Source: an uncultured bacterium (GTDB lineage: Bacteria > Edwardsbacteria > AC1 > EtOH8). From it: a stretch of DNA of 64,000 nt. Positions 49,853 to 57,913 of this stretch are shown one piece after another. The notes under the pieces were generated by a model, which saw only the letters and a list, made by a program, of their open reading frames with translations, was not told the DNA's origin and searched no databases. The position numbers were made by a program, and so were the translations under genes. Every line of letters begins with the position of its first letter. Position 1 is the stretch's first letter. The stretch lies in NCBI GenBank assembly GCA_937863685.1, contig CALMGM010000013.1:1-64000 (forward strand). The letters run 5' to 3'.

Positions 49853-50593
49853 TTAAACATTTGTTCCAAGATATTTCTCGCACTCGGCCAGCTCCTCGGG
49901 AGTATTGATCCCCAGCACCTCCCGGCTGTTCTCGACGATCTGAGCCGCTATCTTCTTCCCCTGCTGTTTGAATATCCCGATCACGTCGGTCAGGTAGTAT
50001 TCGCCCTGCTTGTTGTTGGGCGTCAATTCGTCCAGGGCTTTCACCAATTTCTGATTATCAAAGGCGTAGATGGCCGGGTTTATCTCCTTTACGGCCAGTT
50101 CCTCGGATGAAGCGTCCTTGGCTTCGACGATCTTTGCTACTGCGCCGTTTTGATCGCGAATAATGCGGCCATAAGAAGCCGGCTGTTCGATGATTGTAGT
50201 CAGCATGGTGCAGGCGTTCTCTTCATCATGATGTTTCTTCAGCAAAATCTTTATGGTCTCAGGCCTGATCAGCGGCACATCGCCGTAAAGCACCAGCAGT
50301 TCTCCGGTAAAATTTTCGATGATGGGCAGGGCCTGCATCACCGCATGGCCGGTGCCCTTCTGGGGCTGCTGCATCACGAATTCCACCCCCAGCCCGGACA
50401 GTGAGGCTTTTACTGTTTCGGCCTGATGGCCGACCACCACAATGGTTTTTGTGATCCCGGCCTTCTGGGCCGAGCGGACCACGTGTTCCACCAAGGGCTT
50501 TCCGCACAAGGGATGCAGGACCTTGGCCAGGTCGGACTTCATGCGGGTGCCCTGGCCCGCCGCCAGGATCAGGCAGATGCTGCAGCAGCTCAT
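49853..50593 (-). CDS. GlmU-type sugar-phosphate uridylyltransferase domain, stand-alone
   Basis: A 246-residue nucleotidyltransferase: [20 protein letters not shown] (GxGTRM signature), [37 protein letters not shown] (QPxxxGTGxA), [14 protein letters not shown] and [20 protein letters not shown], ending in [13 protein letters not shown]. These match the N-terminal half of GlmU, but the left-handed beta-helix acetyltransferase half is missing. It may use GlcNAc-1-P or another sugar phosphate. It overlaps panD by four bases. Confidence 0.92.
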   Translation of the reverse strand: MSCCSICLILAAGQGTRMKSDLAKVLHPLCGKPLVEHVVRSAQKAGITKTIVVVGHQAETVKASLSGLGVEFVMQQPQKGTGHAVMQALPIIENFTGELLVLYGDVPLIRPETIKILLKKHHDEENACTMLTTIIEQPASYGRIIRDQNGAVAKIVEAKDASSEELAVKEINPAIYAFDNQKLVKALDELTPNNKQGEYYLTDVIGIFKQQGKKIAAQIVENSREVLGINTPEELAECEKYLGTNV

Positions 50594-50952
50594 AGCTTGG
50601 TCTTTTTGGCGATCCGGTTCTTGTCGTCCACGCAGACGATCTTCGGCTGGTGCTTTTTGGCCTCGGCGTCCTCCTTGTAGCAGGACGAGATGATGATGAT
50701 CTTGTCGCCGGGCAGGCCCAACCGGGCCGCCGCCCCGTTGAGGGTGATGGTGCCGGACCTGCGCGGGGCCTTGATGACGTAGGTTTCGAAGCGGTTACCG
50801 TTGTTGATGTTCACCACCTGCACGATCTCGTTGGGCAGTATGTCGGCGGCTTCCATCAGGGCCTGGTCAACGGCGATGGAGCCGGAGTAATGCAGATTGG
50901 CTCCGGTCAGCGTGGCCCGGTGGATCTTGGATTTACAGAGGATACGGAACAT
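50590..50952 (-). CDS. panD: Aspartate 1-decarboxylase
   Basis: A 120-residue PanD proenzyme. The self-cleavage site Gly24-Ser25 is intact ([10 protein letters not shown]), giving the pyruvoyl group. Other landmarks are [56 protein letters not shown] and ISSCY. It makes beta-alanine for pantothenate. AAGGATAAC precedes the ATG. Confidence 0.97.
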   Translation of the reverse strand: MFRILCKSKIHRATLTGANLHYSGSIAVDQALMEAADILPNEIVQVVNINNGNRFETYVIKAPRRSGTITLNGAAARLGLPGDKIIIISSCYKEDAEAKKHQPKIVCVDDKNRIAKKTKL

Positions 50953-50985
50953 GTTATCCTTTTATTCATTTATAATTTACCATTG

Positions 50986-51081
50986 GTCATTGCGAACCGA
51001 CTTCTATCATACTGATGAAGCAATCCCCTATTGCCTAGATTGCTTCGTCTGCCTTGCCTTGAAGTTTTCTCGCAATGACAG
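50986..51081. repeat. Facing pair of GTCATTGCGA repeats between panD and panC
   Basis: GTCATTGCGAA...GAAGCAATCC (50986-51026) faces GATTGCTTCG...CTCGCAATGAC (51038-51081), so the two units form one large inverted repeat of about 40-base arms. Confidence 0.82.
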
Positions 51082-51099
51082 AATAAATTCACCCCATCA

Positions 51100-51945
51100 T
51101 CATGCACCTATGATATTGTCTATCAACCTTGCGCTTGGAAAATTCATAGCTAATGCTATCAAAGTGTTTTTCTTAACCTGCTTCACAGGCTTCAAAGCCT
51201 CATTATCCACAATCTCAATATAATCTATCTCTCCCAGCGGAGCATCGCGATATAACAATTTCGCCATTTCACGTTTCACGCTATCCGCTTCCCGCTTTCC
51301 GCTTTTTACCATACTTACCGCCAATTGTAGAGCCCTATAAAGCGCCGGCGCCTCCGCCCTTTCCTCCAATGTCAAATACGCATTGCGCGAGCTCATGGCC
51401 AGGCCGTCCCGCTCCCGCACTATCGGCGCGCCGATGATCTTGATGGGCAGGTCCAGATCCTTGGTCATCTGTCTGATCACCGCCAGCTGCTGGGCGTCCT
51501 TCTGCCCGAAGACCGCCGCGTCTGGCTGGACGATGTTGAGCAATTTGCTGACCACCGTGGCCACGCCCCGGAAGTGCCCGGGCCGCGAGGCCCCGCATAA
51601 CCCTTGGGTCAACCCTTCGACATTAATAAATGTGGAAAAACCTTTGGAATAGACTTCTTTGACATTTGGGGAAAAGATCAGGTCGGCCCCGGCGGACTGG
51701 CAGAGCGCCGCATCCTTCTTCAGGTTCCTGGGATATTTCTTGTAATCCTCCTTGGGGCCGAACTGGGTGGGGTTAACAAAAATGGAAACCACCACGAAGT
51801 CGGAATGCTTCTTCGCCAGCCGTATCAAGGACAAATGCCCCTGGTGCAAGGCCCCCATGGTGGGCACAAAGCCGATCCGCTTGCCCCGCTTCTTCTGCAA
51901 AGCAATGATCTGTCTGACTTGTTTTATGGTTTCAACTATTTGCAT
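51100..51945 (-). CDS. panC: Pantothenate synthetase
   Basis: Start MQIVETIKQVRQIIALQ; 281 residues. Motifs: VPTMGALHQGHLSLIRLAKK (HxGH), VVSIFVNPTQFGPKEDYKKY, RPGHFRGVATVVSKLLNIV, DAAVFGQKDAQQLAVIRQM and VRERDGLAMSSRNAYLT (KMSKS-like). It joins pantoate and beta-alanine. The 5' end is separated from panB by a short TTTGTG-type repeat. Confidence 0.98.
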   Translation of the reverse strand: MQIVETIKQVRQIIALQKKRGKRIGFVPTMGALHQGHLSLIRLAKKHSDFVVVSIFVNPTQFGPKEDYKKYPRNLKKDAALCQSAGADLIFSPNVKEVYSKGFSTFINVEGLTQGLCGASRPGHFRGVATVVSKLLNIVQPDAAVFGQKDAQQLAVIRQMTKDLDLPIKIIGAPIVRERDGLAMSSRNAYLTLEERAEAPALYRALQLAVSMVKSGKREADSVKREMAKLLYRDAPLGEIDYIEIVDNEALKPVKQVKKNTLIALAMNFPSARLIDNIIGA

Positions 51946-51997
51946 TCGCAACTGTACTGAATACTGTGTAGTGAATACAGGCTACAATTTATTAAAC

Positions 51998-52022
51998 CCT
52001 TTGTGTCTTTGTGCCTTTGTGG
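51998..52022. repeat. CTTTGTGTCTTTGTG-type dispersed repeat
   Basis: The plus strand reads CCTTTGTGTCTTTGTGCC then TTTGTGG. The inverted relative GCCACAAAGACACAAA is at 57799-57880. It sits between panC and panB. Confidence 0.6.
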
Positions 52023-52041
52023 TAATAGCTTTCGGTAAGGA

Positions 52042-52854
52042 TCATTCCTCCGAGAAACTCTCCTCCATGTTCGGGAAACTCTTCCCCTTCACATCCCCGA
52101 TGTACCCCTTGAACGCCTGCCTCATGTCCTTGGCAATGTGGGCATACTGCCTCACGAACTTGGGCACGAAATCCTCGAACCGGCCGTCCATGTCGTCCAC
52201 TACCAGGATCTGCCCGTCGCAATGCGGGCCGGCTCCTATGCCGATGGTGGGAATGCTCAGTTCCTGGCTGACCTTCTGGGCCACCTGGTGCGGGATCTTC
52301 TCCAGCACGATGGCAAAACAACCGGCATTCTCCAGGGCCTTGGCTGCGGCCATCAACCGGTCGGACGATTCCTTATCCTTGGCCTGCAGCTGGTAGCCTC
52401 CGAACTTGTGGATGGACTGGGGAGTCAGCCCCAGATGGCCCATCACCGGGATGCCGCGTTCCACCAGATTCTTGACGATGGGGGCCGCCACCCGGCCGCC
52501 TTCGATCTTGACCGCCTCGGCCCCGGATTCCTTGAGAAACCGGCCGGCATTCTGGGCGGCATCGGCTATCGAGGTCTGGTAGGAAAGGAACGGCATATCA
52601 GCCACCACCATGGCCCGTTTGACCCCCCGCTTGACCGCGGCAGTATGGTATAGCATGTTGTCCATGGTTATCGGCAAAGTGTTCTCGTATCCGGCAAATA
52701 CCATTGCTGCCGAATCGCCCACCAGTATCAGGTCTATCCCGGCCTCGTCCACCATCCTGGCCGTCAGATAATCATAGGCAGTGAGACAGGCGATCTTTTC
52801 GCCCTTCTTTTTCATCTTGAGCAGGGTCCGGGTGGTGACTTTCTCGGTATTCAT
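52042..52854 (-). CDS. panB: 3-methyl-2-oxobutanoate hydroxymethyltransferase
   Basis: Start MNTEKVTTRTLLKMKKKG after TAAGGTGG; 270 residues. Motifs: KIACLTAYDYLTARMVDEAG, DLILVGDSAAMVFAGYENT (metal Asp), LPFLSYQTSIADAAQNAGRF, AVKIEGG, MGHLGLTPQSIHKFGGYQ, LEKIPHQVAQKV and GIGAGPHCDGQILVVDD. It uses methylene-THF to make ketopantoate. Together with panC and panD it completes the pantothenate branch except ketopantoate reductase, which is not in the window. Confidence 0.98.
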   Translation of the reverse strand: MNTEKVTTRTLLKMKKKGEKIACLTAYDYLTARMVDEAGIDLILVGDSAAMVFAGYENTLPITMDNMLYHTAAVKRGVKRAMVVADMPFLSYQTSIADAAQNAGRFLKESGAEAVKIEGGRVAAPIVKNLVERGIPVMGHLGLTPQSIHKFGGYQLQAKDKESSDRLMAAAKALENAGCFAIVLEKIPHQVAQKVSQELSIPTIGIGAGPHCDGQILVVDDMDGRFEDFVPKFVRQYAHIAKDMRQAFKGYIGDVKGKSFPNMEESFSEE

Positions 52855-52942
52855 CTCTTTTACCACCTTAAATATTATTTCGTTTCTGATTCCGACCTAA
52901 ATACAAATCTGTCATTCAATTACGAAACTAAAATCCCTTGCA

Positions 52943-52971
52943 AGAATACACTAAAACCAGATAAAAATCAA
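52943..52971 (-). promoter_or_regulatory. Probable promoter of the pan operon
   Basis: Minus-strand TTGATT (52966-52971) and TATTCT (52943-52948), 17 bases apart, with a leader of about 80 bases before panB. Confidence 0.5.
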
Positions 52972-53024
52972 GCAAAAAAGCCCCGGATATTGAGCCCTTG
53001 GGATTTGTCGATCTTCGTTTTTTC

Positions 53025-53052
53025 TTGACTTTAAAATATAAGATGGTATCAT
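53025..53052 (+). promoter_or_regulatory. Probable promoter of the orphan-HAD gene pair
   Basis: TTGACT (53025-53030) and TATCAT (53047-53052), 16 bases apart. The expected transcript start (about 53058-53061) coincides with the ATG of the next gene, so the mRNA may be leaderless or nearly so. Confidence 0.6.
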
Positions 53053-53060
53053 TAAACCTT

Positions 53061-54932
53061 ATGAAATTATCGCAGATTTTTCCCTATCTGGAACACCTTT
53101 CCCTGACCCCCAGGCAGATCGCCGGGTTCAACCGGATGATCACCCGCGGCACTTCCTATGCCGCCAGGCTGACCCCCCAGGAAAGGGCCATTCTGATACG
53201 CCTGCTGCGCGAGGAGGATGTGCTGCCCGGAATGTCCCATGTGATAACCGAGAAGGTGACCGTGGACAAAGCCCAGGACAGCCTGCCTTCGTTGTTGTTC
53301 GGAGTGCTGGCCCCCGATTGGGCCGGGCTGGCTGACGCCTGCCTGGGAACGGTGCACGAGGCCGGGTTGAACATTGCCTACACTCATGGTTTCATCCTGA
53401 GGAGGAACCGGGAGAAGCTGGGGGTGGTGTTGATGGAGGTGGAATTGTCGCCTCACCTGACCCAGAAGGCCCTGGATATCGCCCGGGCCAAAATCCAGGA
53501 AAGGCTCGGCATCATCGCCGCCGAGGACGCCGCCAAGAGGACCCTGCAGCGGCAGGAGGCCCGAAAGCTGTACGCTTTTACCACGGTCACCGACCTGCTG
53601 AGGGGCAAGCTGCCCCCGGATGATCTCAAGGATATCATGGGCGACAGCGGCGAGGCCCTCAAGTTCTTCATGTCCCGCCATGAATCATACATCAACCAGC
53701 GCACCCTGGAATCGGTGGCCGATCAGATCCTGAGCAACTATGTTATGAAGAAGAAGATCCGGGCCGGGCAGTCCCTGCTGGAAATCGCTTTGCAACAGGT
53801 TCATTACAACAGCAAGACCCTGACCGGAGTGACGGTGATCACTCAGGAACCGAGCATCACCTTCGAGCGCTTGATGAGGCTGATAAACGATCTCGTCCCG
53901 CAGAATCACCGTTATGACGACTACGCTTACTTTACCGCCGACAAGCTGTCGGTATTTCACGTGGAACTCACCGACCGGAAAGACCGGCCGATAGGCCGGG
54001 AGTTATTGGTCAAATTGGAGGATGGCGTCCGGGAGATACCGGCCCAAAAAGAGACCCTGGGGCCCACCCCCGGAGTGGAGCTCATCCGGCGGAAGATCGT
54101 GCCGCTGATGATAGATGAAGAAAAGGATATCCGAATCCCCCAGGGCTATATCCATCCCCATGCCCCGGATCATTTCAAGGTCATAATCGTGGCCTCCGGC
54201 GGCGACCAGGGGTTCGGCCTGGAAGTGGTGGGAGCCCTGACCTCTGTGCCGGGATTCTCGGCCGCCATGCCGGACAAGCCAAACATCATGACCCACATCC
54301 AGAACGGCAATGAATATCTCCAGGAGATATCCATCATCGACATCTGGATCGACCGCCGGATCCTGTTCGGGGTGAAGCGGGAGAACTGGAACGACGAGGA
54401 GATCTACAACCGGATCGAGCAGGCCATCAAGACCATCCCCGGGTTCGGGCCCAAGCTCCGGGTATTCGACCGCACCAGCCGGGCCCTGCGCCAGATGCGC
54501 CTGAAGGCGGTATCCGAGCTGGCCGAAAAACTGGACATACCGGGGGACCAGATCAAAGCCCTCTTCTACAGCATCGGCGACCGCTGCCTGCTCAACCCGG
54601 AGGTCACCAACGACTCCATCTTCGACCAGATCAAGCTGGAGTACCAGGCCCATAACCAGCTCCTATCCGGACGGGCCATTTCGCTGGTCTTCCGGGAGAT
54701 GAAACTCACCGAGAACGATCCCAGCTTCACGGCTTTGGCCGTGGCGGTCAGGTACAGCCAGGACCGGCTGAAAGGGATCTTCGAAGCAGCCAAGAAATTC
54801 CAGGTGAACACCGTCTGCCGGACCGATTTTGAAGACATCACCCTGCTGCTTTTCAACCTTACCTCCGGCTCCGCCCCCCTGAAGCCGGCCGAGGTCAAGG
54901 CATTGACCTCTGTTCTGGAGGGACTGGCCTAG
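53061..54932 (+). CDS. 623-residue cytoplasmic protein of unknown function with ACT-like regions
   Basis: Start MKLSQIFPYLEHLSLTPRQ chosen because the -10 box lies only eight bases upstream, so longer frames would not be transcribed. No signal or membrane segment. Residues about 70-150 (SLLFGVLAPDWAGLADACLG, EAGLNIAYTHGFILR) look like an ACT domain (xPDxxGLxaxxxxxlxxxGxNI). A second such stretch is around 400-470 (VVGALTSVPGFSAAMPD, SIIDIWIDRRILFGV). The rest is helical with charged surface. I do not recognise the family. It is followed one base later by a HAD phosphatase. Confidence 0.8.
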   Translation: MKLSQIFPYLEHLSLTPRQIAGFNRMITRGTSYAARLTPQERAILIRLLREEDVLPGMSHVITEKVTVDKAQDSLPSLLFGVLAPDWAGLADACLGTVHEAGLNIAYTHGFILRRNREKLGVVLMEVELSPHLTQKALDIARAKIQERLGIIAAEDAAKRTLQRQEARKLYAFTTVTDLLRGKLPPDDLKDIMGDSGEALKFFMSRHESYINQRTLESVADQILSNYVMKKKIRAGQSLLEIALQQVHYNSKTLTGVTVITQEPSITFERLMRLINDLVPQNHRYDDYAYFTADKLSVFHVELTDRKDRPIGRELLVKLEDGVREIPAQKETLGPTPGVELIRRKIVPLMIDEEKDIRIPQGYIHPHAPDHFKVIIVASGGDQGFGLEVVGALTSVPGFSAAMPDKPNIMTHIQNGNEYLQEISIIDIWIDRRILFGVKRENWNDEEIYNRIEQAIKTIPGFGPKLRVFDRTSRALRQMRLKAVSELAEKLDIPGDQIKALFYSIGDRCLLNPEVTNDSIFDQIKLEYQAHNQLLSGRAISLVFREMKLTENDPSFTALAVAVRYSQDRLKGIFEAAKKFQVNTVCRTDFEDITLLLFNLTSGSAPLKPAEVKALTSVLEGLA

Positions 54933-54933
54933 C

Positions 54934-55659
54934 ATGGACAGATTCGTCACCTTTGACCTGTGGGAGACACTGATCGCCGATTCGCCGGAACTGGACGGTA
55001 GCCGGACCGAATACCGGGTGAAGAACACCCATTCTTTGCTGGCCCGCAGGCATCCCGGGATCGATATCAAAGACATATACCGGGCCCACGAAAAAATCTG
55101 GCAGGAATGTTCGGCTTTATGGACGAATGCCCGGGATATCAGTTTCCCCGGGCAGGTTCGGCTTTTTATCGGATCGATGGGGGACGACTTACTGACTTCC
55201 CTGGATCAAAACGAGATCCAGACGATTTCAGAGATATATTCCGGGGCGGTCCTGGAATTCCGGCCCCGACTGATCGCCGGTGCCCGGGAGGCCCTGGAGC
55301 GGCTGGCATCCCGGGGATATCGGATGGGGTTGATCTGCAACACCGGAAGAACCCCGGGGATCACCCTTAGGGAACTTCTGAAAGACTACGCCATCCTGAG
55401 TTTTTTTGACAGCACCCTGTTCTCCGACGAGACCATCATCCGCAAGCCCGATACCGCTATTTTTGAAACGGCCCTCCGGGAGCTGGGGGCCGATCGGAGG
55501 CGGACGGTGCATGTGGGGGACAGCTGGGAGAATGACGTTCGGGGGGCGCAGGCGGCCGGGATCGGGGCGGTTTGGGTCTCCCCCCAAGGTCAGGGACCGG
55601 TTGACTGCCCGGTCATTAAAAGCGTCGCCGAACTGCCGGAGATTTTGGATAGGATATGA
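54934..55659 (+). CDS. HAD-superfamily hydrolase
   Basis: A 241-residue HAD protein: FVTFDLWETLIADSP (motif I, nucleophile Asp8; the usual second Asp is a Trp, as in the DLW group), GLICNTGRTPGITLRELL (motif II), RKPDTAIFETALRELG (motif III Lys) and HVGDSWENDVRGAQAAGI (motif IV GDxxxND). The helical cap lies between about 20 and 95. It is probably a small-molecule phosphatase or dehalogenase-like enzyme. The ATG begins one base after the orphan gene's stop, so the two are a translation-coupled pair; a bidirectional terminator follows. Confidence 0.93.
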   Translation: MDRFVTFDLWETLIADSPELDGSRTEYRVKNTHSLLARRHPGIDIKDIYRAHEKIWQECSALWTNARDISFPGQVRLFIGSMGDDLLTSLDQNEIQTISEIYSGAVLEFRPRLIAGAREALERLASRGYRMGLICNTGRTPGITLRELLKDYAILSFFDSTLFSDETIIRKPDTAIFETALRELGADRRRTVHVGDSWENDVRGAQAAGIGAVWVSPQGQGPVDCPVIKSVAELPEILDRI

Positions 55660-55670
55660 ATGGCTAAAAT

Positions 55671-55702
55671 TAAAAGCCCGGTCCTTTTGGGACCGGGCTT
55701 TT
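55671..55702. terminator. Bidirectional terminator
   Basis: A 13-bp stem AAAAGCCCGGTCC / GGACCGGGCTTTT with loop TTTTG between the convergent HAD and DUF1858 genes. Confidence 0.92.
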
Positions 55703-55713
55703 AGAATTCCGGA

Positions 55714-55929
55714 TCATTTTTTTGCCGCCTCTAGCGGCAGTGCCTGGTTGAGTTTTACCATCAGCCCGTCAACGTCTATGCCGTGGGCCGTCGCCCCCTG
55801 CTCCACGGTCTCGCGATAGGCCACGTTGCATCCGATGCAGAAGAGACCGTGCTCGAAAAATACCTTTATACTCTGGGGATATTTATTGACCACATCCATG
55901 ATGGTCATATCCTTGGTGATCTTATCCAT
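55714..55929 (-). CDS. DUF1858 redox-disulfide-type small protein
   Basis: A 71-residue protein: DKITKDMTIMDVVNKYPQSI, KVFFEHGLFCIGCNVAYRET, VEQGATAHGIDVDGLMVKLN. This is the DUF1858 pattern (hybrid-cluster-protein-associated disulfide domain) with its CxxC (CIGC, about 31-34). It is thought to be a redox or metal-binding helix bundle. The next gene upstream encodes another Cys-rich small protein. Confidence 0.92.
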   Translation of the reverse strand: MDKITKDMTIMDVVNKYPQSIKVFFEHGLFCIGCNVAYRETVEQGATAHGIDVDGLMVKLNQALPLEAAKK

Positions 55930-56010
55930 ATTTTCCTCATCTGCGGTTAAAACTCAAGGTTCGAATGTTATACCAAATTACATCAATTGTCAAGTGTTAA
56001 TTGGAATGAA

Positions 56011-56043
56011 AAAGCGACAGCCGCAGTCCGGCTGTCGCTTTTG
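56011..56043 (-). terminator. Terminator of the 36-residue gene
   Basis: AAAGCGACAGCC / GGCTGTCGCTTT with a 7-base loop, followed on the minus strand by TTTTTCATT, 12 bases past the stop. Confidence 0.88.
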
Positions 56044-56054
56044 TAACACTGTTC

Positions 56055-56165
56055 CTACTGCTTTTTCATGGGCTGACCGCAGCACTCCTTGGGCAGGCTG
56101 GATGTCTGGCCGCATTTTTCGCATTTATAGGTCAGCTTGCTTCCGCAACCGCAGGAATTACACAT
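56055..56165 (-). CDS. 36-residue cysteine-rich zinc-ribbon-like protein
   Basis: A short frame with a good ribosome site (AAAGGAGAAAGAA) and its own terminator reads MCNSCGCGSKLTYKCEKCGQ and then TSSLPKECCGQPMKKQ. Seven cysteines are arranged as CxxCxC...CxxC...CC, the pattern of a rubredoxin/zinc-ribbon-like metal knuckle with the C-C-G-x-P-M end seen in desulforedoxin-type and other small metal proteins. Function unknown. The next downstream gene is DUF1858, also cysteine-paired. Confidence 0.85.
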   Translation of the reverse strand: MCNSCGCGSKLTYKCEKCGQTSSLPKECCGQPMKKQ

Positions 56166-56307
56166 TTCTTTCTCCTTTGCTTTATATTTTGTTTTATCTA
56201 TTTAATCAGGCAATTCTATTATCACTCCAAAATACCGGTTTGTCAAGCCCTGTAGTCTTTCATTTTATCGATTCTCCTGAGAGACACCCACGATAAAGGC
56301 ATCCCTG

Positions 56308-57780
56308 TCAGGCCACCACCCTGATCCTCCCCGGCTGACCGGCCTCCGGCCCCACCAGTATCGCCCCCAAACGCTTCATGGTTTCCAGGTATTCCACCGC
56401 CTCGTGGGTGATGCGCTCCCCGGGAACGATCACCGGGATCCCCGGCGGGTAAACGGTGAAGAATTCGGTGGATATCTCGCCCACCGCCTCTCTCAGTTTG
56501 ACCATCTTGTAAGTGGCGAAAAAGGCCTCGCGCGGTGTCAGCGACATGGCCGGATAATTGGACGGGAATTGGATGTTTAATTTCTTCAGCCGGGCGTTGG
56601 GCTGGCAGGAGCCGGCCAGGGCTTTCAGGGCTGATAAGAGCTTATCGGCCTCGGCCTGCCCGTCGGCCAGCGTGAAGATGAAGGCCACGTGGTCCCAGTC
56701 GGCCATCTCTGCCTGGATGCCGTATTTTTCGTTGAGGATCTGACTGGCCTGGTAGCCGGTAAGCCCCAGCTTGTCCACGAACACGATCAGCTTAGATGGA
56801 TCCAGCTTGAACGGCTTGACATCTTCGGGATTCAGGCAGTACAAGCCTTTGACGGAATTGATGGAATTCCGCAACTTGATCGCGATCTTGATGGATTTAT
56901 CCAGCAGCTGTCGGCCGTGCAATGCCATCTGTCTCCGGGCCAGGTCCAGCGAGGCCATCAACAGATAGGACGGGCTGGTGCTCTGGGTCAGCAATAAGAC
57001 CTCCTCCAGGTCACGGATGTCGATGTTAGGACCCTTGACGTGCAGCATGGAGGCCTGGGTCAGGCCGGAGATCAGCTTGTGAGTGCTCTCCACGCAGATG
57101 TCGGCCCCGGCCTCCATGGCCGAGGTGGGCAGGCTGGGGTGGAACAGAAAATGCGGGCCGTGGGCCTGATCCACCATTACCACCCTGTCGTTGAGATGGG
57201 CTGTTTTCACGATCTTCTCCAGGTCGCAACAGATGCCGTGATAGGTGGGGGAGGAGACGAACACCGCCCGGGCCCCAGGGTTATTGTCAAGGGCCTTCTC
57301 CACCGCTTCAGGGGAGACATTCAGGATCAGCCCCCATTCCCGATTGATCTCGGGATGAATATAGACCGGCAGGGCCCCGGACATGATCAGCCCGGATATC
57401 ACCGACTTGTGGGTGTGCCGGGGAACGATGATCCTGTCGCCGGGGAACAGCACGCCCATCAGCATGGACAGGTTGCCGCCGGTCGAGCCGTTGACCAGAA
57501 AATAGCTGCGATCGGCCCGGTAGGCCTTGGCAGCCAGGGCCTGGGCTGCTTTGAGCACCCCGGTGGGGTGGAACAGACAGTCGGTCTCCGGCAGAACGGT
57601 CAGATCCATCCTGAAGATGTTATCGCCGACCAGCCGGCGCCAGGCAGGGTCTATGCCCTTGCCCTGCTTGTGGCCGGGGGTGTGAAAGGCCGTCTTGGGC
57701 TGCTTCACATAGTCGGCCAGGGCCTCGAACAGCGGGGCCCGGCTCTGGGGAGAACGGTTGGGAGATGTGCGATGTTTCAT
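56308..57780 (-). CDS. Orn/Lys/Arg decarboxylase family protein (PLP)
   Basis: A 490-residue fold-type I PLP enzyme: FHTPGHKQGKG, YFLVNGSTGGNLSMLMGVLF, IIVPRHTHKSVISGLIMSG, VMVDQAHGPHF (Asp204 to the PLP nitrogen) and ESTHKLISGLTQ with the PLP lysine at 235, then the C-terminal domain ending VYPPGIPVIVPGE. It lacks the N-terminal wing of the large inducible E. coli enzymes, like the biosynthetic SpeA/Cad-type enzymes of Bacillus. Adjacency to speE argues for a role in polyamine synthesis, most likely arginine (or lysine/ornithine) decarboxylation. Confidence 0.93.
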   Translation of the reverse strand: MKHRTSPNRSPQSRAPLFEALADYVKQPKTAFHTPGHKQGKGIDPAWRRLVGDNIFRMDLTVLPETDCLFHPTGVLKAAQALAAKAYRADRSYFLVNGSTGGNLSMLMGVLFPGDRIIVPRHTHKSVISGLIMSGALPVYIHPEINREWGLILNVSPEAVEKALDNNPGARAVFVSSPTYHGICCDLEKIVKTAHLNDRVVMVDQAHGPHFLFHPSLPTSAMEAGADICVESTHKLISGLTQASMLHVKGPNIDIRDLEEVLLLTQSTSPSYLLMASLDLARRQMALHGRQLLDKSIKIAIKLRNSINSVKGLYCLNPEDVKPFKLDPSKLIVFVDKLGLTGYQASQILNEKYGIQAEMADWDHVAFIFTLADGQAEADKLLSALKALAGSCQPNARLKKLNIQFPSNYPAMSLTPREAFFATYKMVKLREAVGEISTEFFTVYPPGIPVIVPGERITHEAVEYLETMKRLGAILVGPEAGQPGRIRVVA

Positions 57781-57798
57781 GTTTTTAGTTTTTTATTT

Positions 57799-57880
57799 TG
57801 CCACAAAGACACAAAATAACTATTCACAATTTACGATTCACGATTTGGCTTGGTGCCTTAGTGTTCTTGTGGCTAAAAAT
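57799..57880. repeat. GCCACAAAGACACAAA...TTCTTGTGGC dispersed repeat
   Basis: TTGCCACAAAGACACAAA at the left and GTGTTCTTGTGGC at the right are imperfect inverted ends. It fills the gap between the decarboxylase and speE. Related sequence lies at 51998-52022. Confidence 0.65.
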
Positions 57881-57913
57881 TTATGATCTTTTCGTGTTTT
57901 TAGCGGGCAGGGT

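Noticed and set aside
54934-55659. Loss of the second motif I aspartate in the HAD protein as evidence of inactivity
   Set aside because: FDLWxTL is a common, active variant group in the HAD superfamily; the other motifs are intact.
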